A stretch of 64,000 nucleotides of DNA. It comes from Streptococcus sp. DTU_2020_1001019_1_SI_AUS_MUR_006 (GTDB taxonomy: Bacteria > Bacillota > Bacilli > Lactobacillales > Streptococcaceae). A program made the translations under genes and the position numbers. The stretch is from positions 682,001-746,000 of the forward strand of contig NZ_CP135436.1 in the NCBI RefSeq assembly GCF_032340315.1. Direction: 5' to 3'. This document shows positions 38,950 to 47,731 of the stretch, in pieces. Within the stretch, counting starts at the first letter, position 1; the number at the start of each line of letters is the position of its first letter. The notes beneath the pieces were generated by a model, which saw only the letters and a list, made by a program, of their open reading frames with translations, searched no databases and was not told the DNA's origin.

Positions 38950-39792
38950 TTAAAAATTAACTGTGTCAGGATCATCCTGAGTTTTGATGCCTTGAATCTT
39001 ATCCAAGACTGCCATATCTTCCTCTGATAAGTCGAAGTCGAAGATATCCAAGTTACTTTTTATATTTTTAGGTGTCACAGACTTAGGTAGTGGCAAGAAA
39101 CCTTTTTGAAGGCTCCAACGCAGAGCAACTTGTGCTACAGATTTACCGTTACGTTCAGCCACTGCTTCAACATCTTCATTTCCAAAAATGCTACCTGTAC
39201 CTAGTGGACTATAGGCTTCAAGAAGGATATCGCGCTCTTGGCAATAGGCAACTAAGTCTTTTTGGTCACAACCTGGAGCCAAGAGGATTTGATTGACATG
39301 TGGCACAATTTCAGCTGTTTCAAGAAGAGCTTCTAGGTGATGTTGCATAAAGTTAGACACACCGATAGCACGCACCTTACCTTCTTTGTAGGCTTCTTCC
39401 ATTGCCTTCCAAGCGCCTGCATTACCAGACTTCCAAGCATCATTCTCACGAAGCGCCTTTGGATTAGGCCAATGGATAAGCAAAAGATCCAAATAATCCA
39501 CACCTAATCTTTCGAGAGATTCATCGATAGAAGTCTTAGCCAAATCGTAATCGTGCTTATCATTCCAAAGTTTGGTAGTTAGGAAAATATCCTCACGTGC
39601 CAAATTACTATCAGCAATCGCCTTACCTACAGAAACTTCGTTACCGTAAATTTGTGCGGTATCAATATGTGTGTAACCCGCCTTAAGTGCGAAGCTAACG
39701 CTGTTATAGGCTTCTTCGCCTTCAGCAATTTGCCAAGTTCCAAAACCAATTTTAGGAATAGCAACCCCATTTGCAAGCGTATATGTTTCCAT
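38950..39792 (-). CDS. aldo/keto reductase
   Basis: A 280-residue NADPH-dependent oxidoreductase of the AKR5/YvgN type. The catalytic tetrad is visible: Asp and Tyr in HIDTAQIYGNE, Lys in LTTKLWND, His in LLIHWPNP. The cofactor loop PLPKSVTPKNI is near the C-terminus. I start at ATG 39792 (METYTLANG), six bases after AAAGGTGA; a GTG three codons earlier is possible. Substrates of this group are small aldehydes or ketones; the natural one is unknown. The stop abuts IS30 debris. Confidence 0.9.
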   Translation of the reverse strand: METYTLANGVAIPKIGFGTWQIAEGEEAYNSVSFALKAGYTHIDTAQIYGNEVSVGKAIADSNLAREDIFLTTKLWNDKHDYDLAKTSIDESLERLGVDYLDLLLIHWPNPKALRENDAWKSGNAGAWKAMEEAYKEGKVRAIGVSNFMQHHLEALLETAEIVPHVNQILLAPGCDQKDLVAYCQERDILLEAYSPLGTGSIFGNEDVEAVAERNGKSVAQVALRWSLQKGFLPLPKSVTPKNIKSNLDIFDFDLSEEDMAVLDKIQGIKTQDDPDTVNF

Positions 39793-39847
39793 GATTTTCA
39801 CCTTTTCTTTTTTTTAATAGTACTATCTTAAAAAAGATAAGGCAAAA

Positions 39848-40237
39848 ATGCAAAGATTTGCTACGGCTATTATTATGAATAGTTCCTTACTTCTTTTTCC
39901 GCTGTTCGTAACAGCTTTTGGAGATATTATTACTTGGGAAGAGAATGAATTTGTTGGTATTGTAAAATATAATCTTCAAAACTGCGACATTATTATCAAG
40001 AGCTTGAAATATTTTCTTCAGTATTTAGATAACTCATATGTGACTGATAACTTTGAACTGGATTTATATAGACAGGCTGTGTTAAAACATGGTCCCTTGT
40101 CTTATAACCAATGTTTCGGTTTTGTTCCTTTACTAGCCTTGGGAGGCGTAAAAGATGTGGATCATATGGATAAGGTAAAAACCTTGGAACACATTTACCT
40201 CATGTACCAACTCACAGGCGGAGTGTTTGACGATTGA
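39848..40237 (+). pseudogene. Tdi1-like (DUF1851) immunity protein, C-terminal part
   Basis: The 129-residue frame fits the DUF1851 / T6SS immunity Tdi1 C-terminal family: FVTAFGDIITWEEN, DLYRQAVLKHGPLSYNQCFG, FVPLLALGGVKDVDHMDKVK and YLMYQLTGGVFDD. Full-length relatives carry an N-terminal GAD-like domain that is absent here; the frame is closed by a stop at 39818 and no ribosome site precedes ATG 39848. I take it as a 5'-truncated remnant. No toxin gene lies beside it. Confidence 0.6.
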
Positions 40238-40242
40238 TAAAA

Positions 40243-40268
40243 AAGAACCACCCTCGCGGTGGTTTTTT
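40243..40268 (+). terminator. terminator
   Basis: AACCACC pairs with GGTGGTT across CTCGC, then TTTT. Confidence 0.85.
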
Positions 40269-40408
40269 CGATGAAAACGAGATGTTAGATAAATAGCGAG
40301 TCTTTGGATGAGACTCTCTAATTTGGTGAATATAAATTATTTGGTACAAAAAACAAAATGACAAGCAAAAAAGCCTTATAAATCAAGGCTTTTTCCTGTT
40401 GATTTAGA

Positions 40409-40481
40409 TGCCCCCTGCAGGGCTCGAACCTGCGACCCATAGATTAAGAGTCTACTGCTCTACCAACTGAGCTAAGAAGGC
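40409..40481 (-). tRNA. tRNA-Lys(CTT)
   Basis: On the minus strand GCCTTCT pairs with AGGGGGC, the D-arm is GCTCAGTTGGTAGAGC, the anticodon loop is CTCTTAA (anticodon CTT) and the T-arm is CAGGTTCGAGCCCTG with discriminator A. The folded length is 73 bases. CCA is not encoded. A copy of its 3' end is found at 36931-36943. It is transcribed just after the 6S RNA. Confidence 0.95.
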
Positions 40482-40486
40482 AAATA

Positions 40487-40680
40487 AAAAGCTGTATTGG
40501 TGCCGAAACTTCACGGTTTGTATTGAACCCGCGCAATTAAGCAGGTGGGCAACTCGCTCTAACTGAAGCTGTTTCCGTGTGAGACGGCCTACATGCTGTT
40601 AGAAGACTTTTGTTTCCCTAATAATACAAAAAATAGTCGGTCAACACTTAAGTGTGAGGTCGTACACCACAGCGTTTCTA
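40487..40680 (-). ncRNA. ssrS: 6S RNA
   Basis: A minus-strand RNA of about 194 bases that binds sigma-A RNA polymerase. GCTGTGGTG near the 5' end pairs with CACCAATACAGC near the 3' end, leaving a large internal region as in 6S RNA, and a T run follows the closing stem. The promoter is TTGATT, 16 bases, TATTAT (40688-40693). The location next to rarA matches the genomic neighbourhood of 6S-1 RNA in Bacillus. The identification rests on fold, size and context. Confidence 0.72.
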
Positions 40681-40744
40681 TGTTTATATAATACCACTTT
40701 TTCAAAAAAAATCAAGGGGTAAATGTAATTATTTGGATAGGATT

Positions 40745-42016
40745 TCACAAATTTCGTAATTTATCTATGGTTTCCTTGCGTTGAGCTAGGGCTCGTTCGT
40801 ATTTTCCGGTATCTTCTGGTGAGAAGTAGCTATGGTCGCGAATTTTTTCTGGTAAATAATCTTGCTTGACCCAGTGACCAGGATAACTATGTGGATAGAG
40901 GTAGTTTTGGGCGTTGCCTAATTCCTTGCTACCGCTATAATGGCCGTCCCGTAAATGACGTGGGATTGGTAAATGACCAGATGTTTTAAGGTCAGCCAGG
41001 GCCATATTCATAGCCACATAGGCTGAGTTGGACTTAGGTGAAAGCGCCAGGTCAATGACAACATTGGCAATGAGGATGCGAGCTTCGGGGAAGCCGATTC
41101 TCTGTGCAGCATCCAAAGCAGTTACGGTATGGATCTGGGCATCGGGATTAGCCAAGCCGATATCTTCATAAGCAATCACCGTCAAACGGCGTGCCAAACT
41201 AGGAAGGTCACCTGCTTCAATCAAGCGGGCAGCGTAGTGGAGACTGGCATCCACATCAGAGCCACGGATGGATTTCTGGAGAGCAGATAGAACATCGTAG
41301 TGTCCGTCTCCATCCTTGTCCATAGTGATGTAGCTTCTCTGAAGACTATTTTCCATGATGTCGAGCGTGATGTGGCGGACACCGTCATTATTTTCTGGGG
41401 TGGAGAGAACTGCTAAATCAAGCGAATTGAAGGCAGAACGGAGATCTCCATTGGTAGATGTTGCGATAAAATCAAGGGCATCATCATCTAACTCAACAGG
41501 GAAATCAAAGCCTCGTTCAGTGTCAGTCAGGGCTATTTGAATGGCTCCTTTAACATCTTGGTTAGACAAGGGTTCCAACTCAAAAATCTGAACGCGACTG
41601 CGGATGGCTGGAGTGACAGAAAAGAAAGGATTTTCAGTCGTCGCCCCAATCATGATGACCAGTCCGCTTTCTAGGAGTGGAAGGAGGAAGTCTTGTTTAG
41701 TCTTGTCAAGACGGTGAATCTCGTCTAGTAGCAGTACAAGGCCACCAGAGAATTTAGCTTCTTCAGCGATTTCTTGGAGACGTTTTTTACTATCAACAGT
41801 GGCATTGAAGGTCCGAAAAGCATACTTGGTCGTTCCAGCGATGGCTGAGGCAATACTGGTCTTACCAATTCCTGGAGGTCCATAGAGAATCATGGATGAT
41901 AGACGATTTGCCTCCACCATGCGACGGATGATTTTTCCTGGTCCTACCAGATGCTCCTGACCGATGACCTGGTCGATGGTTTTGGGGCGCATACGAAGCG
42001 CGAGATTGTCTGGCAT
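40745..42016 (-). CDS. rarA: replication-associated recombination protein A
   Basis: A 423-residue AAA+ clamp-loader-like ATPase (MgsA/RarA) acting at stalled forks. Walker A is YGPPGIGKTS (residues 45-54), Walker B is LLLDEIHRLDK, and the tetramerisation domain covers the C-terminal half (HYAARLIEAGDLPSLARRL; HLRDGHYSGSKELG). I start at MPDNLALRM (42016), six bases after AAAGGA; an ATG six codons upstream lacks this spacing. Confidence 0.95.
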   Translation of the reverse strand: MPDNLALRMRPKTIDQVIGQEHLVGPGKIIRRMVEANRLSSMILYGPPGIGKTSIASAIAGTTKYAFRTFNATVDSKKRLQEIAEEAKFSGGLVLLLDEIHRLDKTKQDFLLPLLESGLVIMIGATTENPFFSVTPAIRSRVQIFELEPLSNQDVKGAIQIALTDTERGFDFPVELDDDALDFIATSTNGDLRSAFNSLDLAVLSTPENNDGVRHITLDIMENSLQRSYITMDKDGDGHYDVLSALQKSIRGSDVDASLHYAARLIEAGDLPSLARRLTVIAYEDIGLANPDAQIHTVTALDAAQRIGFPEARILIANVVIDLALSPKSNSAYVAMNMALADLKTSGHLPIPRHLRDGHYSGSKELGNAQNYLYPHSYPGHWVKQDYLPEKIRDHSYFSPEDTGKYERALAQRKETIDKLRNL

Positions 42017-42131
42017 AGCAGTCCTTTCTAACATGGATTTTCTGATACTAATGTGGTAATATGGTAGTATCTATTTTAGCATATTTCCGAGTATTCGGGG
42101 CGATTTAAGAGTCGTATAGAAAGAGGACAAA

Positions 42132-42602
42132 ATGGCAACATACGGATTTTTAGATGTTTTACAAGAAGAGTTGGAAAAGAACTTTCCCTTTGACTTTGAG
42201 ATTAGCTGGGACAAGCGCAATCATGCGGTTGAAGTGAGTTTTCTGCTTGAGGCGCAAAATTCTGCAGGGGTGGAGATGTTAGATGAAGACGGAGAGGTTT
42301 CGTCAGATGATATCCTTTTTGAAGAAGCGGTACTTTTTTACAACCCTGCCAAGTCAATAGTTAATGAGGAAGACTATCTGGCAGTCATCCCTTATTTGCC
42401 GAAGAAAGGTTTTTCTCGTGAGTTTTTAGCTTATTTTGCGCTATTTCTTAAAGATACTGCAGATGTTGGACTAGATGCCCTCATGGACTTTTTGGAAGAC
42501 CCAGAAGCAGAAGAATTCGTCATGGAATGGAACCAAGAAGTCTTTGAAGAAGGAAAAGTTGGATTGGAAGAAGGAGAATTTTACCCTTATCCGAGATATT
42601 AG
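42132..42602 (+). CDS. DUF3013 family protein
   Basis: A 156-residue acidic cytoplasmic protein (YGFLDVLQEELEKNFPFDFE, SREFLAYFALFLKDTADVGL, FLEDPEAEEFVMEW) of the streptococcal DUF3013 family. It is followed nine bases later by a NUDIX gene and is probably its operon partner. Function unknown. Confidence 0.85.
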   Translation: MATYGFLDVLQEELEKNFPFDFEISWDKRNHAVEVSFLLEAQNSAGVEMLDEDGEVSSDDILFEEAVLFYNPAKSIVNEEDYLAVIPYLPKKGFSREFLAYFALFLKDTADVGLDALMDFLEDPEAEEFVMEWNQEVFEEGKVGLEEGEFYPYPRY

Positions 42603-42611
42603 GAGTCTAGC

Positions 42612-43040
42612 ATGGAAGTAGAACTTACTGATTTTACGGGCTCTAAGATTGCCTTGATTTGTGGGGATAAGGTCTTGACTATCTTACGTGATGACAAGGA
42701 CAATATCCCTTGGCCCAATATGTGGGAGTTACCAGGTGGTGGTCGTGAAGGGGACGAGAGCCCTTTTGAGTGCGCAGCGCGTGAAGTTTATGAGGAACTA
42801 GGCATTCATTTGACCGAAGATTGTCTACTTTGGAGCAAGGTCTATCCCAGCATGCTTTATGAAGGTCATCAGTCTGTCTTTATGGTTGGGCAGCTAAGTC
42901 AGGATCAGTTTGACAATATTACCTTTGGAGATGAAGGACAGGCCTACAAACTGATGCCCGTTGAGGAATTTCTCAATTCTAAACAGGCGGTACCTCAGCT
43001 CCAGGGGAGATTGAGGGATTATTTGGAGGAAAGATTATGA
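42612..43040 (+). CDS. NUDIX hydrolase
   Basis: A 142-residue NUDIX-fold hydrolase acting on nucleoside diphosphates linked to another group. The NUDIX box starts at PGGGREGDES (about residue 41) and includes AAREVYEELGI with the metal-binding REVYEE core. The substrate cannot be told from sequence. TTAGGAGTCTAGC precedes the ATG, and the stop overlaps the GNAT start (ATGA). Confidence 0.92.
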   Translation: MEVELTDFTGSKIALICGDKVLTILRDDKDNIPWPNMWELPGGGREGDESPFECAAREVYEELGIHLTEDCLLWSKVYPSMLYEGHQSVFMVGQLSQDQFDNITFGDEGQAYKLMPVEEFLNSKQAVPQLQGRLRDYLEERL

Positions 43041-43510
43041 TAAGACTTGAGAGAGCAGGAGCAGAAGATTTAGATACCATTATTGCCATTCAAAGAGCTA
43101 GCTTTAAGGCTGTTTATGACAAATACCAAGATGAATACGATCCTTATCTGGAGGACCGCGAAAAAATTAAGTGGAAACTAGACGAGCGTCCCAATAGCTA
43201 TTACTACTTTGTAAAAGAAGATGAAGAGAAGATAGGCTTTCTACGAATTCATACCAATGACGAGTTAACGAAAGCTTGGTTGGGAACGGCAGCGATTTTG
43301 CCTCCGTATCAGGGAAAAGGGTATGGATCTGAGGGATTGCGCTTGCTAGAAGAGGAATTGTCAACCGTTAGACAGTGGGATTTGTGTACGGTATTACAGG
43401 ATGCAGGCATGGTTGCCTTCTACGAGAAGAATGGCTACCAACAAACCCATATCGAGCCTGAAAAAGAAGGCATGGATATGGTCTACATGAAAAAATTGAT
43501 AGAGAAATAG
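43037..43510 (+). CDS. GNAT-family N-acetyltransferase
   Basis: A 157-residue acetyltransferase. The acetyl-CoA loop is LPPYQGKGYGSEGLRLLE (Q/RxxGxG/A type), preceded by the KIGFLRI strand and followed by AFYEKNGYQQTH. The acceptor substrate is unknown. Its start overlaps the NUDIX stop, so both are one operon with DUF3013. Confidence 0.92.
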   Translation: MIRLERAGAEDLDTIIAIQRASFKAVYDKYQDEYDPYLEDREKIKWKLDERPNSYYYFVKEDEEKIGFLRIHTNDELTKAWLGTAAILPPYQGKGYGSEGLRLLEEELSTVRQWDLCTVLQDAGMVAFYEKNGYQQTHIEPEKEGMDMVYMKKLIEK

Positions 43511-43545
43511 AAAGGAAGGTTCGGTTAAATTTCTAAACTGAACCC

Positions 43546-43633
43546 GCCCTAAACACTGTGCCAAAAAGATAAACATCTCTTAGACACAAGCGTCTTCAGA
43601 GAGTTTCCTATTTTGGCTTTGTGTTTTACGGGC
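43546..43633 (-). repeat. nested stem-loop element, copy 2 (upstream of prmA)
   Basis: The outer arms GCCCTAAACAC (43546-43556) and GTGTTTTACGGGC (43621-43633) pair with two small bulges. The inner arms GCCAAAAAGATAAAC (43560-43574) and GTTTCCTATTTTGGC (43603-43617) pair, and AGAC/GTCT closes the tip. Read on the minus strand it has the same core as the rpsG-fusA element (AAAATAGGAAACT and GTTTATCTTTTT, with AAA and ACA joints), with changed but still paired outer stems. It ends 14 bases before the prmA start. Confidence 0.7.
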
Positions 43634-43647
43634 TTGGTATCTTAATG

Positions 43648-44598
43648 ATGGAAACATGGCAAGAGTTAAAAGTTACAGTGAAGCGTGAGGGGGAGGAGCT
43701 GGTCTCTAATCTCTTGATTGAGTTGGGAGCGCAGGGTGTTGCGATTGAAGACAGCATGGACTATGTGGGGAATGTGGATCATTTTGGAGAGATTTTCCCT
43801 GAGGTCGAGCAACAAGAAGAAATCGTGGTAACAGCCTACTACCCTGATACGATTGATATAGCAGCGGTTGAAGCAGATTTGCAGGCTCGCCTGGCAGAAT
43901 TGACAGACTTTATGGATCTGGGTGAGGTCAAGATGGGAATGACAGCCTTGGCTGAGGAAGACTGGGCCGACAACTGGAAGAAGTATTATGAACCAGCTCG
44001 CATCACCCATGACCTGACCATCGTACCGTCATGGACGGACTATGAGGCAACAGCGGGAGAAAAAATTATCAAGCTAGATCCAGGCATGGCTTTTGGGACA
44101 GGAACCCATCCGACGACCAAGATGAGTCTCTTTGCCTTGGAGCAGGTTCTTCGTGGTGGCGAAACAGTGCTAGATGTAGGGACTGGTTCAGGGGTTCTTT
44201 CTATTGCAAGCTCTCTTCTGGGTGCAAAGGAGATTTTCGCCTATGACTTGGATGATGTGGCGGTTCGCGTCGCTCAGGAAAATATTGAGCTCAATCCTGG
44301 CATGGAAAACATCCATGTAGCCCCAGGTGATTTGCTGAAAGGTGTGGAGATTGAAGCTGACGTTATCGTGGCCAATATTTTGGCGGATATCCTCATTCAT
44401 CTGACGGATGATGCTTTTCGCTTGGTCAAGGATGAAGGCTACCTGATCATGAGTGGGATTATCAAGGACAAGTGGGACATGGTGCGTGAGTCGGCTGAGT
44501 CAGCTGGATTTTTCCTTGAAACCCACATAATTCAAGGGGAATGGAATGCCTGCGTCTTTAAGAAGACCAAGGATGTCTCTGGAGTGATTGGAGGCTAG
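43648..44598 (+). CDS. prmA: ribosomal protein L11 methyltransferase
   Basis: A 316-residue SAM-dependent enzyme that trimethylates L11. The substrate-recognition N-domain is [19 protein letters not shown] onward; the methyltransferase domain shows [24 protein letters not shown] and [11 protein letters not shown] (NxxA/I type motif). I start at 43648, the second of two ATGs, to match the family N-terminus; no strong ribosome site is visible. rsmE follows one base after the stop. Confidence 0.95.
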   Translation: METWQELKVTVKREGEELVSNLLIELGAQGVAIEDSMDYVGNVDHFGEIFPEVEQQEEIVVTAYYPDTIDIAAVEADLQARLAELTDFMDLGEVKMGMTALAEEDWADNWKKYYEPARITHDLTIVPSWTDYEATAGEKIIKLDPGMAFGTGTHPTTKMSLFALEQVLRGGETVLDVGTGSGVLSIASSLLGAKEIFAYDLDDVAVRVAQENIELNPGMENIHVAPGDLLKGVEIEADVIVANILADILIHLTDDAFRLVKDEGYLIMSGIIKDKWDMVRESAESAGFFLETHIIQGEWNACVFKKTKDVSGVIGG

Positions 44599-44599
44599 C

Positions 44600-45343
44600 A
44601 TGCAACAGTATTTTGTAAAAGGTCTTGCCACATCACTAGTCACCATCGAGGACAAGGAAACCAGCAAGCACATGTTTCAGGTTATGCGCCTGAAGGAGGA
44701 TGACGAAGTTACTCTAGTCTTTGATGATGGCATTAAGCGCTTGGCGCGTGTGGTCAATGTGGAGGCGCGTCAGTTTGAGTTGGTTGAGGAATTGGATGAC
44801 AATGTGGAACTGCCAGTCCAAGTGACCATCGCATCAGGCTTTCCCAAGGGAGATAAGCTGGAGTTTATCACTCAGAAAGTGACTGAGCTAGGTGCTAGCC
44901 AGATATGGGCTTTCCCTGCTGAATGGTCCGTTGCCAAGTGGGACGGGAAAAAATTGGGCAAAAAGGTCGAGAAACTAGAAAAAATTGCCCTTGGAGCAGC
45001 CGAGCAAAGCAAGCGGAATTCGGTCCCAAGTATTACCCTATTTGAGAAAAAGGCAGACTTTCTAGCCCAACTTGACCAGTTTGACCGCATCGTGGTGGCC
45101 TATGAAGAGTCGGCTAAAGAAGGAGAGGCAGCTGCCTTCATCCAAGCTGTTGCTGGACTAGAAAAAGGAGCAAAACTGCTCTTTATCTTTGGACCAGAAG
45201 GTGGTCTTTCACCTGCAGAAATCGAAAGTTTTGAAGCCAAAGGAGCGATCCTTGCAGGACTTGGGCCTCGGATATTGCGAGCAGAAACAGCGCCGCTTTA
45301 TGCCTTATCAGCCATCAGTGTTTTATTAGAATTAGAGAAATAA
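44600..45343 (+). CDS. rsmE: 16S rRNA m3U1498 methyltransferase RsmE
   Basis: A 247-residue SPOUT-fold enzyme that methylates uridine 1498 of 16S rRNA. The PUA-like N-domain is followed by the knotted SAM domain (FIFGPEGGLSPAEIESFEAK, LGPRILRAETAPLYAL). ATG 44600 follows TTGGAGG by five bases and directly follows the prmA stop. Confidence 0.95.
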   Translation: MQQYFVKGLATSLVTIEDKETSKHMFQVMRLKEDDEVTLVFDDGIKRLARVVNVEARQFELVEELDDNVELPVQVTIASGFPKGDKLEFITQKVTELGASQIWAFPAEWSVAKWDGKKLGKKVEKLEKIALGAAEQSKRNSVPSITLFEKKADFLAQLDQFDRIVVAYEESAKEGEAAAFIQAVAGLEKGAKLLFIFGPEGGLSPAEIESFEAKGAILAGLGPRILRAETAPLYALSAISVLLELEK

Positions 45344-45353
45344 GAGGAAGAAG

Positions 45354-47150
45354 ATGGAACAAAAACACCGTTCAGAATTTCCTGAAAAGGAACTTTGGGA
45401 CTTAACAGCCCTATACCAAGACCGTGAGGATTTCTTGCGTGCCATTGAAAAGGCGAGTGAAGACATCAATCAATTTAGTCGAAATTACAAGGGCAATCTT
45501 CACACTTTTGAGGATTTTGAAAAGGCCTTTGCAGAATTGGAACAAATCTACATTCAGATGAGTCATATCGGCAATTACAGCTTTATGCCTCAGACGACAG
45601 ATTATAGCAATGAAGAGTTTGCTAATATCGCCCAGGCTGGGATGGAGTTTGAGACAGATGCCAGTGTCGCCTTAACCTTCTTTGATGACGCCTTGGTAGA
45701 AGCAGATGAAGAAATCTTGGACCGTTTGGGTGAATTGCCACACTTGACGTCGGCTATTCGTCAGGCCAAAATCAAAAAAGCCCACTATCTTGGTGCTGAT
45801 GTGGAGAAGGCTTTGACCAATCTCGGTGAAGTTTTCTATAGTCCTCAGGATATCTATACTAAAATGCGAGCTGGGGACTTTGAAATGGCTGACTTTGAAG
45901 CCCATGGCAAGACCTACAAAAACAGCTTTGTAACCTATGAAAATTTCTACCAAAATCATGAGGATGCTGAAGTCCGTGAGAAATCCTTCCGTTCCTTCTC
46001 AGAAGGACTACGCAAGCACCAAAATACGGCTGCAGCAGCCTATCTTGCTCAGGTCAAATCTGAGAAATTGTTGGCAGATATGAAGGGATATGACTCAGTA
46101 TTTGACTATCTTTTAGCTGAGCAAGAAGTAGATCGTTCCATGTTTGATCGTCAGATTGATCTCATCATGAAGGACTTTGCGCCAGTTGCTCAGCGATATC
46201 TCAAGCATGTTGCCAAGGTCAATGGTCTTGAGAAGATGACCTTTGCCGACTGGAAATTGGATTTGGATAGTGCGTTGAATCCAGAGGTTAGCATTGATGA
46301 TGCCTATGATTTGGTCATGAAGTCGGTAGAACCTTTGGGTCAAGAATACAGTCAAGAAGTTGCTCGCTATCAAGAAGAACGCTGGGTGGACTTTGCTGCT
46401 AATAGTGGTAAGGATTCTGGTGGGTATGCAGCTGATCCCTACCGTGTGCATCCATATGTCCTCATGAGCTGGACAGGGCGTTTGAGCGATGTTTATACCT
46501 TGATTCATGAAATCGGGCATTCTGGTCAATTCATCTTTTCAGATAATCACCAAAGTTACTTCAATGCTCACATGTCTACCTACTATGTCGAAGCACCGTC
46601 AACCTTCAATGAATTGCTTTTAAGTGATTACTTGGAACACCAGTCTGATGATCCACGTCAGAAACGATTTGCTCTTGCTCACCGCTTGACAGATACCTAC
46701 TTCCATAACTTTATCACCCACCTCTTGGAAGCAGCCTTCCAACGTAAGGTTTATACACTGATTGAAGAAGGGGAGACCTTTGGAGCAAGTAAACTCAATA
46801 GCATTATGAAGGAAGTCTTGACAGACTTCTGGGGAGATGCTATTGAAATTGATGACGATGCGGCCTTGACTTGGATGCGCCAAGCTCACTATTACATGGG
46901 CTTATATAGCTACACTTACTCAGCTGGACTTGTTATCTCGACAGCTGGTTACCTTCATCTGAAAAACTCTGAGACTGGATCTGAAGACTGGCTCAATCTC
47001 CTCAAATCTGGTGGTAGCAAGACACCACTTGAGTCAGCTATGATTATCGGAGCAGATATCTCTACAGATAAACCACTCCGTGATACCATCCAATTCTTGT
47101 CTGACACAGTTGATCAGATCATCGCCTACAGTGCCCAGTTGGGAGAGTAG
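45354..47150 (+). CDS. pepF: oligoendopeptidase F
   Basis: A 598-residue M3-family zinc peptidase that cleaves medium-length peptides in the cytoplasm. The HExxH zinc site is LIHEIGHSGQF (about residue 385), with the third ligand region PSTFNELLLSDYL downstream. AAGAGGAAGAAG precedes the ATG, ten bases after rsmE. Confidence 0.95.
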   Translation: MEQKHRSEFPEKELWDLTALYQDREDFLRAIEKASEDINQFSRNYKGNLHTFEDFEKAFAELEQIYIQMSHIGNYSFMPQTTDYSNEEFANIAQAGMEFETDASVALTFFDDALVEADEEILDRLGELPHLTSAIRQAKIKKAHYLGADVEKALTNLGEVFYSPQDIYTKMRAGDFEMADFEAHGKTYKNSFVTYENFYQNHEDAEVREKSFRSFSEGLRKHQNTAAAAYLAQVKSEKLLADMKGYDSVFDYLLAEQEVDRSMFDRQIDLIMKDFAPVAQRYLKHVAKVNGLEKMTFADWKLDLDSALNPEVSIDDAYDLVMKSVEPLGQEYSQEVARYQEERWVDFAANSGKDSGGYAADPYRVHPYVLMSWTGRLSDVYTLIHEIGHSGQFIFSDNHQSYFNAHMSTYYVEAPSTFNELLLSDYLEHQSDDPRQKRFALAHRLTDTYFHNFITHLLEAAFQRKVYTLIEEGETFGASKLNSIMKEVLTDFWGDAIEIDDDAALTWMRQAHYYMGLYSYTYSAGLVISTAGYLHLKNSETGSEDWLNLLKSGGSKTPLESAMIIGADISTDKPLRDTIQFLSDTVDQIIAYSAQLGE

Positions 47151-47183
47151 GGGAATAGAAAGGCTGTTTTAGAATAATGCTCC

Positions 47184-47324
47184 TGGGTTTGTATTGGACT
47201 AGCTGTAGCTATTTTCAAAAACGCCGTTGAAGGTCGTGATGTTAAATTTGAACTTGCTGTAGAGCTGCTACTGATAGTTATTTACTTCATTTTAGACCAG
47301 TTATCCCAGATTCTATTTCCTTAA
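47184..47324 (+). pseudogene. 46-codon membrane protein remnant
   Basis: A frame without a start codon (preceded by an in-frame TAA) reads LAVAIFKNAVEGRDVKFELA and VELLLIVIYFILDQLSQIL to a stop at 47322. It looks like the last two thirds of a small membrane protein whose start is lost. Family not recognised. Confidence 0.35.
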
Positions 47325-47385
47325 GAATTTAATATAAAGTCATCTGCGGATGATTTTTTGACAACTCATAAAAAGAGGTGGGCAG

Positions 47386-47676
47386 ATGTATCCAGAATTG
47401 AAAAGAAAAGTAGTAGAAGAAGAACCGAGCTATCATCAAGAAGAAATCCTGTGGTTGCTTGAGCACTTAGGGGATACTAGTCCAGAGATTCGCGATGAAT
47501 TGGTTTTTACCAGTTTGGCTAGGGGGATTCAAGAAGAGTTATTTACCAAGGAGCAATTTCAGTTGATCGCTGCTGTGATTGTTTCTGATGGTGGACTAGA
47601 TAAAGAGCTTGATAAGACAGGAGTTTCAACGCTTGAACGTTTATTGATGTGTGATAAAGAAGCAATAGAAGTGTAA
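47386..47676 (+). pseudogene. DUF2785 gene, 5' part, interrupted by the mobile element
   Basis: The first 84 codons (MYPELKRKVVEEEPSYHQEE, ILWLLEHLGDTSPEIRDELV, FTSLARGIQEELFTKEQF) match the N-terminus of the streptococcal DUF2785 protein found between pepF and the aquaporin gene. After CTTGA (47635-47636) the frame runs into the mobile element and stops at 47676. AAAGAGGTGGGCAG precedes the ATG. The 3' part resumes at 59095. Confidence 0.85.
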
Positions 47677-47690
47677 AAAATTTTGCCGTT

Positions 47691-47731
47691 CCTATCCGGC
47701 ACTTGCGCATTGTGTCGGATAGGTCGGGCGG
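47691..47731 (-). terminator. recombinase gene terminator at the left element end
   Basis: CCTATCCGGCAC pairs with GTGTCGGATAGG over 12 bases across TTGCGCATT. It lies between the left junction and the recombinase stop; AAAAAATTTT sits on the outer side. Confidence 0.75.
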
